64,000 bases of DNA from the NCBI RefSeq assembly GCF_020886115.1, contig NZ_AP025185.1:2108001-2172000 (forward strand), given 5' to 3'. The DNA comes from Flavobacterium ammonificans (GTDB taxonomy: Bacteria > Bacteroidota > Bacteroidia > Flavobacteriales > Flavobacteriaceae). Position 1 is the first letter of the stretch. Every line of letters begins with the position of its first letter. Positions 35,844 to 44,330 of the stretch are shown one piece after another. The translations under genes and the position numbers were made by a program. The notes under the pieces were generated by a model. It had not been told where the DNA came from, made no database searches, and saw nothing but the letters and a program-made list of their open reading frames with translations.

Positions 35844-37424
35844 CTATAAAATATAATCTGTGTTGATAAAGTTAGACTCCTTGCTATTCAATAGTTCTTG
35901 TAAGATGGCATTGTTGTAGTCGTTGTCCTTAGAGGCAACGAATGTTCGAATAGAAAACGATCGCAAAGCATCGTGAATACTCAAAGTTCCTACAGCTGAG
36001 TCTTTACGACCTGTAAACGGGAATACATCTGGTCCACGTTGACAAGAACTGTTCAAGTTTACTCTACAGACTAAATTCACCAAAGTATCAATTAGTGGTG
36101 CGATCGTTTTTATGTCTTTTCCAAACAAACTCACTTGTTGTCCATAATTCGACTCCGCCATATCATTCAATGGTTCTTGAATGTCTTTAAACGAAATGAT
36201 TGGCACCACAGGGCCAAATTGCTCCTCGTGGTAAACACGCATGTTTTTGTTCACAGGATATAAAACCGCTGGAAAGATGAAGTTGTCGCTGTGCTCTCCT
36301 CCTTTTGCATTCAAAATTTGAGCACCATTGGCTTTAGCATCATCAATCAATTCTTGAATGTAGGCCGGTTTTTCTTTCTCAGGAAGTGGTGTTAGCATCA
36401 CTCCTTTTTCCCAAGGATTTCCAAAAGCCAATGCGTCTACTTTAGCAGCAAAACGAGTATTAAATTCTTGTGCTATCGATTCGTGAACATACAAGACTTT
36501 TAAAGCTGTACAACGCTGACCGTTAAAGGACAACGAACCTGTAATACATTCTTGAATAGCCAAATCCAAATCGGCATCAGGTAAAATAATCGCAGGATTT
36601 TTGGCTTCTAAGCCTAAAATCAAACGCAATCTGTTTTTATTCGGATGTTGGTCTTGCAAGGCAATCGCTGATGTACTGTTTCCAATCAAAGCCAAAACAC
36701 CAACTTTACCCGATTTCATTATTGGCGTAGCTACTTCTCTACCCCTACCATATAAAATATTAATGGCGCCTTTTGGAAAACTACTTCTAAACGCTTCCAA
36801 TAGCGGAGTTAATAATAGAACTCCATGTTTTGCTGGTTTAAAAACCACAGGATTTCCCATAATCAAAGCAGGAATCAGCAAGGAGAAAGTTTCATTCAAA
36901 GGATAGTTATAAGGTCCTAGACACAATACAACGCCTAAAGGCCCTCTTCGCACCATGGCATGAATACCCTGAACTTTACTAAAATGAGCACTTCTACTGT
37001 TCAATTCTTTCAAACTATCAATCGTATCGTAAATGTACTCCACCGTTCTGTCAAATTCTTTTTCAGAATCGCCAAGGGTTTTTCCAATCTCCCACATTAA
37101 TAATTTGACTACTTCGGCACGAGTGTCTTTCATTTTGGTTACAAAATCTTCCATACACTTAATGCGATCCCCTACTTTCATAGTAGGCCATAAACCTTGA
37201 CCGTTGTTGAAAGCTAAATCAGCTGACTCAACTGCTTCCATAGCTTCTTTTTCTCCCATAGCAGGAATAGTACCTAACAAAGTAGGCGCATAATCTGCTG
37301 TAGAAGAAATAGTCGAATAAACCGGTGTAGTTACGCCAGTCCATTTTTTTAATTCGCCATTAACCAAGTACGTATCTTGTGTTAAAGGAGAAGTAATTTG
37401 AAATTCTTGAGGAATTGTACTCAT
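35844..37424 (-). CDS. gapN: NADP-dependent non-phosphorylating glyceraldehyde-3-phosphate dehydrogenase
   Basis: A 526-residue aldehyde-dehydrogenase superfamily enzyme. The catalytic Cys is in [11 protein letters not shown], the general base Glu in [12 protein letters not shown], and the cofactor segments are [10 protein letters not shown] and FKPAKHG. The long form with these motifs matches GapN-like enzymes that oxidise glyceraldehyde-3-phosphate directly to 3-phosphoglycerate with NADPH production. A related aldehyde dehydrogenase with another substrate cannot be fully excluded. It follows the rhodanese gene by 29 bases and may be co-transcribed with it. Confidence 0.85.
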   Translation of the reverse strand: MSTIPQEFQITSPLTQDTYLVNGELKKWTGVTTPVYSTISSTADYAPTLLGTIPAMGEKEAMEAVESADLAFNNGQGLWPTMKVGDRIKCMEDFVTKMKDTRAEVVKLLMWEIGKTLGDSEKEFDRTVEYIYDTIDSLKELNSRSAHFSKVQGIHAMVRRGPLGVVLCLGPYNYPLNETFSLLIPALIMGNPVVFKPAKHGVLLLTPLLEAFRSSFPKGAINILYGRGREVATPIMKSGKVGVLALIGNSTSAIALQDQHPNKNRLRLILGLEAKNPAIILPDADLDLAIQECITGSLSFNGQRCTALKVLYVHESIAQEFNTRFAAKVDALAFGNPWEKGVMLTPLPEKEKPAYIQELIDDAKANGAQILNAKGGEHSDNFIFPAVLYPVNKNMRVYHEEQFGPVVPIISFKDIQEPLNDMAESNYGQQVSLFGKDIKTIAPLIDTLVNLVCRVNLNSSCQRGPDVFPFTGRKDSAVGTLSIHDALRSFSIRTFVASKDNDYNNAILQELLNSKESNFINTDYIL

Positions 37425-37453
37425 AATATGTTGTTGTGTTGTTGTTTAGTAAT

Positions 37454-37765
37454 TTAGGGTTCAACGATATCTCCGTCCCATTCTATGATACCACCTAATA
37501 AATTATAAGTGTTTTCAAAACCCATTTCGTTCATAATCGCACATGCATTGGCACTTCTAGCACCAGAACGACAATAAACATAGTAGTTTTTGGATTTATC
37601 TAATGTTTCTAAATCAGCAACGAATCCCGCTCCTTGATGAAAATCATAATTGATAGCTCCTGCAATAAACCCTTCGTCAAATTCCATTGCTGTTCTTACA
37701 TCAAGTATCACAGCGTTTTCGTCTGACTCATATTGAGCAATCCAATCTTCTTGTGTTAAATTCAT
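37454..37765 (-). CDS. single-domain rhodanese
   Basis: A 103-residue protein that moves sulfane sulfur. The active loop is CRSGARS with the catalytic Cys, and the N-terminal VILDVRTAMEFDEGFIAGAINYD matches the rhodanese fold. I chose the ATG at 37765 because the upstream alternative at 37813 adds 16 residues outside the domain. It is divergent from the plus-strand sulfur cluster, across a 325-base spacer. Confidence 0.9.
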   Translation of the reverse strand: MNLTQEDWIAQYESDENAVILDVRTAMEFDEGFIAGAINYDFHQGAGFVADLETLDKSKNYYVYCRSGARSANACAIMNEMGFENTYNLLGGIIEWDGDIVEP

Positions 37766-38026
37766 ATCAAATAATTTTAATTTCTGTAAAAATACGATGT
37801 TTTTAGCAAACAATAAATGAGACAGTTACGAATTGAAAAGTAATTTCACGAAAACGTTTTCCAGTTTTCATTATTGTTATTAAATAGTGCTTTAAGCAAC
37901 ATTATTTATAAGAAATAGGGAATGGTTTGTATTAAATTTTTCCTTTTTTGATTAAAAATAAATCATCTAAATCACTTAATCTTGAGGTTCATTTATTTAA
38001 TTTTTGTAAATTAGAATTTTTAAGAC
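37766..38026. other. intergenic spacer, rhodanese to TauE/SafE
   Basis: AT-rich, no coding sequence seen. It holds a perfect 12-bp palindrome GAAAACGTTTTC at 37850-37861, which could be an operator for the rhodanese-gapN pair. The CRP/FNR-type site of the exporter gene begins right after, at 38027. Confidence 0.4.
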
Positions 38027-38071
38027 TGTGACAAATGTTACATTTGATATGATTCAAAATGTTCATTTTTG
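38027..38071 (+). promoter_or_regulatory. CRP/FNR-type operator and promoter of the TauE/SafE gene
   Basis: Palindrome TGTGACAAATGTTACA at 38027-38042 (half sites TGTGAC and GTTACA, 4-base spacer). After 21 bases a -7-like element CATTTTTG lies at 38064-38071. The centre of the palindrome is about 40 bases upstream of the expected start of transcription, the position used by activators of the CRP/FNR family. The same layout occurs in front of the next gene. Confidence 0.7.
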
Positions 38072-38090
38072 TAATTAAAAATATCAAAAC

Positions 38091-38879
38091 ATGGAATACA
38101 TCGGTTACTTTGCGTCAATAATTATAGGGCTTTCACTTGGTTTAATTGGAGGTGGCGGTTCTATTTTAACTATTCCTATTTTAGTCTATTTATTTAAAAT
38201 TGATCCTGAGCTAGCCACAAGTTATTCCTTATTTATTGTTGGAATTACCTCATTAATGGGTTGTATTAGCCATTACCGAATGGGAAATTTACAAATAAAA
38301 GCAGCACTGTATTTTGCAATTCCTTCAATTGTTTCAATTTTGATAATTCGCGAAGTAATTTTTCCGCAAATTGCTGAAACACTATTTTCTATAGCTTCTT
38401 ACCAAGTCTCAAAGAGTTTTCTAATTATGATTGTTTTCTCTTTGCTTATGATTGCAGCCTCAGTATCTATGATAAGAAAAAATGAGTTCACTACAACTAC
38501 TGGGGAAACCAACTATATTCAGCTAGGAATCATTGGTTTCTTTGTTGGAATTGTCACTGGATTTTTGGGTGCTGGAGGCGGATTTTTAATTATTCCGGCC
38601 TTGTTGTTTTTTGCAAAATTACCAATGAAACAAGCCATAGGAACTTCATTGTTAATCATTTTCATCAATTCAAGTATTGGATTTGGCGGCGATTTGTATA
38701 TTGGAACTCCAATAGATTATGGCTTTTTGTTTATCATATCAGGCATAGCCTTTATCGGAATGCTTATTGGAACTCAATTATCAAAACAAATAGATGGCGC
38801 TAAATTAAAACCCATTTTTGGATGGTTCGTTTTAATTATGGGGATTTACATCATCACTAAAGAAGTTTTTTTTAATTAA
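38091..38879 (+). CDS. TauE/SafE (TSUP) family sulfite/sulfonate exporter
   Basis: A 262-residue membrane protein with about eight helices in two related halves. Each half begins with the family signature: GLIGGGGSILTIPILVY near residue 20 and FLGAGGGFLIIPALLFF near residue 160. Family members export sulfite, sulfonates or related anions. Adjacency to a persulfide dioxygenase suggests sulfite, the product of that enzyme. It has its own CRP/FNR-type promoter. Confidence 0.92.
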   Translation: MEYIGYFASIIIGLSLGLIGGGGSILTIPILVYLFKIDPELATSYSLFIVGITSLMGCISHYRMGNLQIKAALYFAIPSIVSILIIREVIFPQIAETLFSIASYQVSKSFLIMIVFSLLMIAASVSMIRKNEFTTTTGETNYIQLGIIGFFVGIVTGFLGAGGGFLIIPALLFFAKLPMKQAIGTSLLIIFINSSIGFGGDLYIGTPIDYGFLFIISGIAFIGMLIGTQLSKQIDGAKLKPIFGWFVLIMGIYIITKEVFFN

Positions 38880-38884
38880 TTAAT

Positions 38885-38929
38885 TGTAACCAATGTCACA
38901 AATCAAATAGTAATTCTAAATTACTTTTG
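38885..38929 (+). promoter_or_regulatory. CRP/FNR-type operator and promoter of the persulfide dioxygenase gene
   Basis: Palindrome TGTAACCAATGTCACA at 38885-38900, then 21 bases, then TACTTTTG at 38922-38929. Half sites and spacing equal those upstream of the TauE/SafE gene, so one regulator should bind both. Confidence 0.75.
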
Positions 38930-38957
38930 TAGAAAAAATAAAATCACACAATATATC

Positions 38958-40376
38958 ATGCAAATAGAACAAATTTATACAGGATGTTTAGCACAAGGTG
39001 CCTACTATATTACTTCTAATGGAGAAGCAGCAATTATTGACCCATTGAGAGAAATACAACCGTATTTGGATCGATTAAAACGCGATAACGTCAAATTAAA
39101 ATACATTTTCGAAACACATTTTCATGCTGATTTTGTATCGGGTCATATAGATTTAGCTAAAGCAACCCAATCTAAAATTGTATATGGGCCAACCGCTAAT
39201 CCAGAATTTGAAGCTATTGTAGCCTCTGACGAACAAATTTTTGAAATTGGTAAAATAAAAATAAAAGTATTGCATACTCCTGGTCATACTATGGAAAGTA
39301 CTACTTATCTATTAATTGACGAAAACGGAAAAGACCACGCGATTTTCTCTGGAGACACCTTGTTTATTGGAGATGTAGGACGTCCTGACTTGGCTCAAAA
39401 AGCAGCTTCAATGACACAAGAAGAATTGGCCGCTACTTTATTTCATTCGCTTCGAAATAAAATTATGACGTTAGCAGATGATGTAATTGTATATCCTGCT
39501 CACGGTGCCGGAAGTGCTTGTGGAAAAAACATGAGTAAGGAAACAGTTTCTACTGTGGGTAACCAAAAAGCAACTAATTATGCGTTGAGAGCTAATATGA
39601 CTGAAGCTGAATTCGTCAAAGAAGTAACAGATGGTTTGTTGCCTCCACCTGCTTATTTTGGTATGAATGTAGCCATGAATAAAAAAGGATACGAAAGTTT
39701 CGAAACGGTTTTAAACAACGGAATGCGCGCTATTCCTGTAACTCAATTGGAGTTGATGGTGGAAGAAACTAGAGCGTTAATCCTTGATGCACGTAACAAT
39801 GCCGAGTTTGCTCAAGGATTCATTCCTCAATCCATCAATATCGGAATCGATGGCGATTTTGCGCCATGGGTAGGTGCTTTAATTGCCGATGTGAAACAAC
39901 CTATTGTACTAGTAACAGCTAACGGACGTGAAGAAGAAACGGTAACTCGTTTAAGCCGCGTTGGTTTTGACAACTTAATCGGACATTTAGATGGAGGATT
40001 CGAGGCTTGGAAAAACGCTGGTCACGAAATAGATACTGTAAACCGAATTTCAGCTGAAGAGTTTGAAAAACAAGTAACCATTGGCGAAAGCAAAATTATC
40101 GACATTCGTAAAGAAAGTGAATACGAAGCGGAACATATCGAAGAAGCCTATAGCAAACCTTTGGCTTATATCAACGAATGGGTAAAAGACATCAATCCAG
40201 AGGATCATTTTTTCTTGCATTGTGCTGGTGGTTATCGTTCTATGATTGCAGCTTCTATTTTAGAGGCACGTGGATTCAGAAACTTCAGCGAAGTAGAAGG
40301 CGGTTTTAATGCAATTGCAAAAACTACTGTTCCAAAAACTAATTTTGTGTGTCAAAGTAAGGTTCTGAAACAATAA
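38958..40376 (+). CDS. CstB-like persulfide dioxygenase with two rhodanese domains
   Basis: A 472-residue protein. Residues about 1-245 are a metallo-beta-lactamase-fold persulfide dioxygenase: metal ligands in THFHADFVSGH, LHTPGH, FSGDTLF and YPAHGAG, and a Cys in GSACGKN like the extra cysteine of CstB. Residues about 260-365 are a rhodanese domain whose loop reads TANGREEE, without catalytic Cys. Residues about 370-472 are a rhodanese with the active loop HCAGGYRS. This order (dioxygenase, inactive rhodanese, active rhodanese) is that of staphylococcal CstB, which turns persulfides into sulfite and thiosulfate. A glutathione-independent substrate such as bacillithiol persulfide is plausible, as ytxJ is nearby. 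Confidence 0.9.
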   Translation: MQIEQIYTGCLAQGAYYITSNGEAAIIDPLREIQPYLDRLKRDNVKLKYIFETHFHADFVSGHIDLAKATQSKIVYGPTANPEFEAIVASDEQIFEIGKIKIKVLHTPGHTMESTTYLLIDENGKDHAIFSGDTLFIGDVGRPDLAQKAASMTQEELAATLFHSLRNKIMTLADDVIVYPAHGAGSACGKNMSKETVSTVGNQKATNYALRANMTEAEFVKEVTDGLLPPPAYFGMNVAMNKKGYESFETVLNNGMRAIPVTQLELMVEETRALILDARNNAEFAQGFIPQSINIGIDGDFAPWVGALIADVKQPIVLVTANGREEETVTRLSRVGFDNLIGHLDGGFEAWKNAGHEIDTVNRISAEEFEKQVTIGESKIIDIRKESEYEAEHIEEAYSKPLAYINEWVKDINPEDHFFLHCAGGYRSMIAASILEARGFRNFSEVEGGFNAIAKTTVPKTNFVCQSKVLKQ

Positions 40377-40413
40377 AAATTTGCTTTTTAGTACTTACCT
40401 ATTACCTCAAATA

Positions 40414-40475
40414 TTTGCCACAGATTAAGGGATTAGAATGTTTAATTTAAATTAATCTGTGTAATCCGTGGCAAA
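40414..40475. repeat. 62-bp imperfect inverted repeat upstream of the methyltransferase gene
   Basis: Ends TTTGCCAC (40414-40421) and GTGGCAAA (40468-40475), with further matching GATTA blocks inside each arm. The right arm ends 15 bases before the ATG, in GTGGCAAAAAATAAAA. It belongs to the same style of dispersed element as the trp spacers. Confidence 0.7.
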
Positions 40476-40490
40476 AAATAAAAATACATC

Positions 40491-41327
40491 ATGGAAGACT
40501 TAAAATGTTGTGTGACTTCTTGCGACAAGCCTTTAGACCAAGCCTATTGGGATGCCCAATACAAGGCTAAGGCAACTGGCTGGGATTTAGGAACCGTTTC
40601 CCCTCCTTTACAAGAATTTATTGACACCATCGAAGATAAAAATAGTGCCATTTTAATTCCTGGAGGGGGGAATTCGTATGAGGCAGAATACTTGCTACAG
40701 CAAGGTTTTACCAATATAACTGTAATTGATATTGCGCCCACTTTAATAGAAGTATTGCAACAAAAATTTGTCAATCAGCCCCATGTCAAAATCATTTTAA
40801 GCGATTTCTTTGAACACCAAGGACAATACGACTGGATCATTGAACAAACTTTTTTCTGTGCGCTTCCGCCAACGATGCGACCAAAATACGTTTGGAAAAT
40901 GCACCAATTGTTAGCTCCTAAAGGAAAAATAGCAGGATTGTTGTTTAATCGCGAATTTGAAGAAGGACCTCCATTTGGTGGTAACAAAGTTGAATATATC
41001 AATTTATTTTCTGGCGCTTTTACTATTCTAAAAATGGACGTTTGTACCAATTCGGTTGTGCCAAGAGCCAATTCTGAATTGTTTATTGAATTAGAAAAAA
41101 ACACCGCTGCCGAAGTTCATTTATACAATTTTGAAGGCATCACTTGTAGTGGTTGTAAAGCCACTGTTTCTGAAAAATTAACGTCATTAGACACCGTTTT
41201 AAATGTTAATATGAATTCCAATTTTAGCGAAGTAGTAATTACCAGTACTGAAGAAGTAGCTCTTAAAAAATTACAAGACACGGTTTCTTTTGATGAAAAA
41301 TACAAAATCATAAAAGCGAATTACTAA
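40491..41327 (+). CDS. TPMT-like methyltransferase fused to a heavy-metal-associated (HMA) domain
   Basis: A 278-residue protein. Residues about 15-205 match the thiopurine/thiol S-methyltransferase fold: WDAQYKAKATGWDLG, the SAM loop ILIPGGGNSYEAEYLLQQGF, acidic VIDIAPTLIE and EQTFFCALPPTMR. Residues about 212-278 form a small ferredoxin-like HMA domain with the metal-binding GITCSGC. The N-terminus carries extra cysteines (LKCCVTSC). The family methylates thiols, sulfide, selenium or tellurium compounds; coupling to a CxxC metal-binding domain is unusual. Its place in the sulfur cluster suggests methylation of sulfide or a metalloid. Confidence 0.88.
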   Translation: MEDLKCCVTSCDKPLDQAYWDAQYKAKATGWDLGTVSPPLQEFIDTIEDKNSAILIPGGGNSYEAEYLLQQGFTNITVIDIAPTLIEVLQQKFVNQPHVKIILSDFFEHQGQYDWIIEQTFFCALPPTMRPKYVWKMHQLLAPKGKIAGLLFNREFEEGPPFGGNKVEYINLFSGAFTILKMDVCTNSVVPRANSELFIELEKNTAAEVHLYNFEGITCSGCKATVSEKLTSLDTVLNVNMNSNFSEVVITSTEEVALKKLQDTVSFDEKYKIIKANY

Positions 41328-41330
41328 ACT

Positions 41331-41525
41331 ATGAAAAACTTACTTTTAACCAATTGGCACCTCATGCGCTGGGTGCGTTTGGCTTTTGCCATTTTTCTTT
41401 TCAGTCAGGCCTATATATTGAGAGAGTGGACTTTTGTATTTTTTGGAGCCTTTTTCTTGATTCAAGTTATTTTTAATATGGGTTGCGGTGCCAATGGTTG
41501 TGCTGTTCCCTACTCAAAAAAATAA
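41331..41525 (+). CDS. small membrane protein, sulfur cluster
   Basis: A 64-residue protein with two predicted helices (about residues 10-30 and 33-50) and a C-terminal MGCGANGCAVP containing two cysteines that could bind metal or sulfur. It starts 3 bases after the methyltransferase gene. It resembles the DUF2892-type small membrane proteins that accompany rhodaneses, but the family is not certain. Confidence 0.75.
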   Translation: MKNLLLTNWHLMRWVRLAFAIFLFSQAYILREWTFVFFGAFFLIQVIFNMGCGANGCAVPYSKK

Positions 41526-41530
41526 AAATT

Positions 41531-41830
41531 ATGAGCTCTTTTAATCAAATCATACAATCAGACAAACCAGTTTTAGTGGACTTTTTTGCTACTTGGTGTG
41601 GGCCTTGCCAAATGTTAGCCCCTATTTTAAAAGAAGTAAAAGCCAATTTAGGAGAACGCATCTCCATTATTAAAATTGATGTAGATAAAAACCAAGCCGT
41701 GGCTGCTCAATATCAAGTTCGCGGAGTACCAACCATGATTTTATTTCAAAATGGCAAACCATTATGGCGACAATCAGGGGTGCTTTCTAAAGAAGACCTG
41801 ATAAAAGTAATCCTTGAAAAAAGCAACTAA
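41531..41830 (+). CDS. thioredoxin
   Basis: A 99-residue thioredoxin with active site WCGPC and the cis-proline segment RGVPTMILFQNG. It reduces disulfides and persulfides. ATG 41531 was preferred over an upstream frame start at 41483 that overlaps the previous gene and adds atypical residues. Lacking a signal peptide, it works in the cytoplasm. It is the fifth gene of the sulfur cluster and probably recycles the rhodanese and dioxygenase partners. Confidence 0.92.
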   Translation: MSSFNQIIQSDKPVLVDFFATWCGPCQMLAPILKEVKANLGERISIIKIDVDKNQAVAAQYQVRGVPTMILFQNGKPLWRQSGVLSKEDLIKVILEKSN

Positions 41831-42024
41831 TGACTAAAAAGGCCTTACTACTAACCGGTATCGGAGTTGCCATTGGCGCCCTTGCCGGATATGGGTATTA
41901 TTTTTATGTAGGTTGTGCTTCAGGCACTTGCGCCATTACTTCAAAACCACTCAACTCCACACTATACGGAGCGTTAATGGGAGGTTTAGTTTTTAATATG
42001 TTTATGAAGGAGACTAAAAAGTAA
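41830..42024 (+). CDS. DUF6132-like small membrane protein
   Basis: A 64-residue protein with an N-terminal glycine-rich helix (LLLTGIGVAIGALAGYGYYFYVG), a cysteine pair CASGTCAI and a second hydrophobic stretch. The start overlaps the thioredoxin stop by one base (TAATG). Very similar small proteins follow thioredoxins in sulfur and rhodanese operons of Flavobacteriaceae. Function unknown. Confidence 0.78.
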   Translation: MTKKALLLTGIGVAIGALAGYGYYFYVGCASGTCAITSKPLNSTLYGALMGGLVFNMFMKETKK

Positions 42025-42358
42025 AATCTTTAAATTGAAGTTATTATAAAAGATATTTCCATAATTTATAATCAAAGCCCTTTTTGATTTTTTGTACAAT
42101 CATTTTTTGTATTTTTTATATTTTTGATAACTATTTGAAACGAAATTTATCAAACACATAAATGCAAAATTGGGTGATTAATTTTGGTTTTGTCAGACAT
42201 ATATACTAGTTATCTGCAAGCTTACCGAACGGCACCCACCAACACAATCGGTTGGCAAATCAGAAAACATTTTTACTATCTTTGAAAACAAATGGATATA
42301 TAATTATAATTTATAAAATAGTTTGAAAGTCTTAAAGTTAGTTAAATAAAATAATAGA
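42025..42358. other. 334-base spacer with the PAP2 promoter
   Basis: No coding sequence seen. A T-rich stretch (about 42090-42130) follows the DUF6132 gene. TTG at 42252-42254 and TATCTTTG at 42277-42284 form a good promoter with a 22-base spacer. GCACCCACC...CGGTTGGCAAAT near 42233-42260 is GC-richer than the surroundings and may mark an insertion edge. Confidence 0.5.
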
Positions 42359-43111
42359 ATGAAAAAATATTTTATAACGATAATACTAATAATTTTTTAT
42401 TGTTCTAAATTTCAGGGACAGAATAAAAATACTGACAGTTTAAATGTAGTAACAAAGAAAAAATTTAACTACAAATCTCTCATTATACCAACTTCTTTAA
42501 TTGGATATGGAATAGTTGGACTTGAAAGTCATAGTTTATTAAATTTAAATTATGAAGTAAAAGAAGAAATTACTGAAAATATTGATAATAAAATAACTAT
42601 GGATGATTTCTCACAATATTCGCCATTTGTTACTGTATATGCTCTTAATCTTGCTGGAATTAAAGGAAAAAATGACTTTAAAGATAGAACTATAATATTT
42701 GGAACTGCTTATTTAATTATGGGTGCAACTGTTAACATAATTAAACATACTGGAAATGTTGAAAGACCAGACGGAAGTTCTACAAATTCATTTCCATCAG
42801 GACACACAGCAACAGCTTTTATGGGAGCAGAATTTTTATTTCAAGAATACAAATATGAATCTATTTGGTATGGTATATCTGGCTATGTTGTTGCAGCTGG
42901 AACAGGTTTTTTCAGAATGTATAATAATAGACATTGGTTAACAGATGTTGCTGCTGGTGCAGGAATAGGAATTCTTAGTACAAAAATTGCCTATTGGATA
43001 CATCCATGGATGAAAAAAGTACTATTCAAAAAACAAGAAAATCTAAATGGTGCTATTTTCCCATTTTATAATGATAATAAAATTGGATTTGGAATGGTAG
43101 TCAAGTTTTAA
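42359..43111 (+). CDS. PAP2-family membrane phosphatase
   Basis: A 250-residue protein with a signal-like N-terminus and several hydrophobic segments. The three phosphatase motifs are present: KHTGNVERPDGSS (KxxxxxxRP), PSGHTATAF and FRMYNNRHWLTDV (RxxxxxHxxxD). Such enzymes dephosphorylate lipids or undecaprenyl diphosphate on the periplasmic side. It lacks close operon partners; the next gene is 95 bases away. Confidence 0.9.
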   Translation: MKKYFITIILIIFYCSKFQGQNKNTDSLNVVTKKKFNYKSLIIPTSLIGYGIVGLESHSLLNLNYEVKEEITENIDNKITMDDFSQYSPFVTVYALNLAGIKGKNDFKDRTIIFGTAYLIMGATVNIIKHTGNVERPDGSSTNSFPSGHTATAFMGAEFLFQEYKYESIWYGISGYVVAAGTGFFRMYNNRHWLTDVAAGAGIGILSTKIAYWIHPWMKKVLFKKQENLNGAIFPFYNDNKIGFGMVVKF

Positions 43112-43206
43112 AAAAGATAGTCATGAATACTATACAGGTTCATTCTAAAATAAACAGTAAAACCATGAAATATTTCACTAAATTTATACATTACACTTAA
43201 GTAAAA

Positions 43207-44241
43207 ATGCTCCAAACCATTCAATTAATTGCTTTAATTCAAGGAGTTTTTGTTTTATTTGCATTATATCAAAGGCGAAAAGATTATAAAAAAATAACTT
43301 TTTGGTTGCTTTTTGGAAGTTTGCTATCTGTTTTGCTTTATATTTTAGGTGATGACAATAACAATCTTTTTTTTGAAAATAAAGATTGGTTTCTTTTTGA
43401 TAACACCTTATTTGTAACCTTTCTCTTTTTGTTTTTCAAGTATTACAAAAGCGAAAGAGAAAAATTTATAAAATCCAATTATCTATTTTTTCTTCCCAAC
43501 ATTTTTTATCTAATTCTTGAATTACTCGAAATAAAATTAACTAAAGAAAACTTTAATATTGAAATTCTAGAAGTGCTTTTGGAATTAACCTTTGTGATTT
43601 ATCTATGCTTAATATTATATTCTGTTTTTACAGATAAAAGAAGAATTTGGACTACTTATTTTGTTATTCCAATTGTTATTTTACTTGTTTTTTCTTGTAT
43701 AAATGATACTCTTAAAATAATTGGATTACAAGAATTGCATTTTTTCTTAAATCAAAACTTTAACACCTATCTTTTATTAATTGTCGCTTTTTTATTTTAC
43801 TTTATTTCTTTGAAATTATTGACTAATAACAAAAATATTTTACCAAAAAACGAAATAGGCAAATACAATAATTCTAATCTTAACACAAAACTGATTGAAC
43901 AATATAAGTCGGATTTAATTAATGCAATGGAAATAGATAAATTGTTCTTAAATGGAAAATTATCCATTCAAGATGTTTCTGAAAAACTTAATATTCCTAA
44001 ACAGTATATTTCGGAAGTTTTAAATGAACATATGAACACCAATTTCCAAGATTTCATTAATGAATACAGAGTAGAAGAATTTATAAATCGCATAAAAAAC
44101 GATCAAAATAATCAATTTACACTTTTAGGAATCGCCACAGAAGTAGGATTTAATTCTAAATCTTCTTTTAATTCTATATTCAAGAAATTTAAGGGTTTAA
44201 CACCAACTCAATTCAGAAAAAATCTTGAACAGAACGGCTAA
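43207..44241 (+). CDS. AraC-type regulator with membrane-spanning N-terminal domain
   Basis: A 344-residue protein. Residues 1-220 contain about seven hydrophobic helices, and residues about 250-344 form the AraC double helix-turn-helix (LSIQDVSEKLNIPKQYISEVLNEHM and ATEVGFNSKSSFNSIFKKF). It is a membrane-anchored transcription regulator, probably sensing an envelope signal. It sits just before the outer-membrane barrel gene, a likely target. Confidence 0.88.
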   Translation: MLQTIQLIALIQGVFVLFALYQRRKDYKKITFWLLFGSLLSVLLYILGDDNNNLFFENKDWFLFDNTLFVTFLFLFFKYYKSEREKFIKSNYLFFLPNIFYLILELLEIKLTKENFNIEILEVLLELTFVIYLCLILYSVFTDKRRIWTTYFVIPIVILLVFSCINDTLKIIGLQELHFFLNQNFNTYLLLIVAFLFYFISLKLLTNNKNILPKNEIGKYNNSNLNTKLIEQYKSDLINAMEIDKLFLNGKLSIQDVSEKLNIPKQYISEVLNEHMNTNFQDFINEYRVEEFINRIKNDQNNQFTLLGIATEVGFNSKSSFNSIFKKFKGLTPTQFRKNLEQNG

Positions 44242-44330
44242 CTTGTACAAAAAAATTATTCTGCACTACTCTTTTTTTATTTATTCGTAGTTGCTTTCGT
44301 TCTTTGCAGAAAAATTTAAATAATTCAAAT

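Noticed and set aside
37850..37861. GAAAACGTTTTC palindrome as a LacI/PurR-type operator
   Set aside because: Only one copy was seen, in AT-rich DNA, far from a recognised promoter; kept as a note in the spacer entry only.
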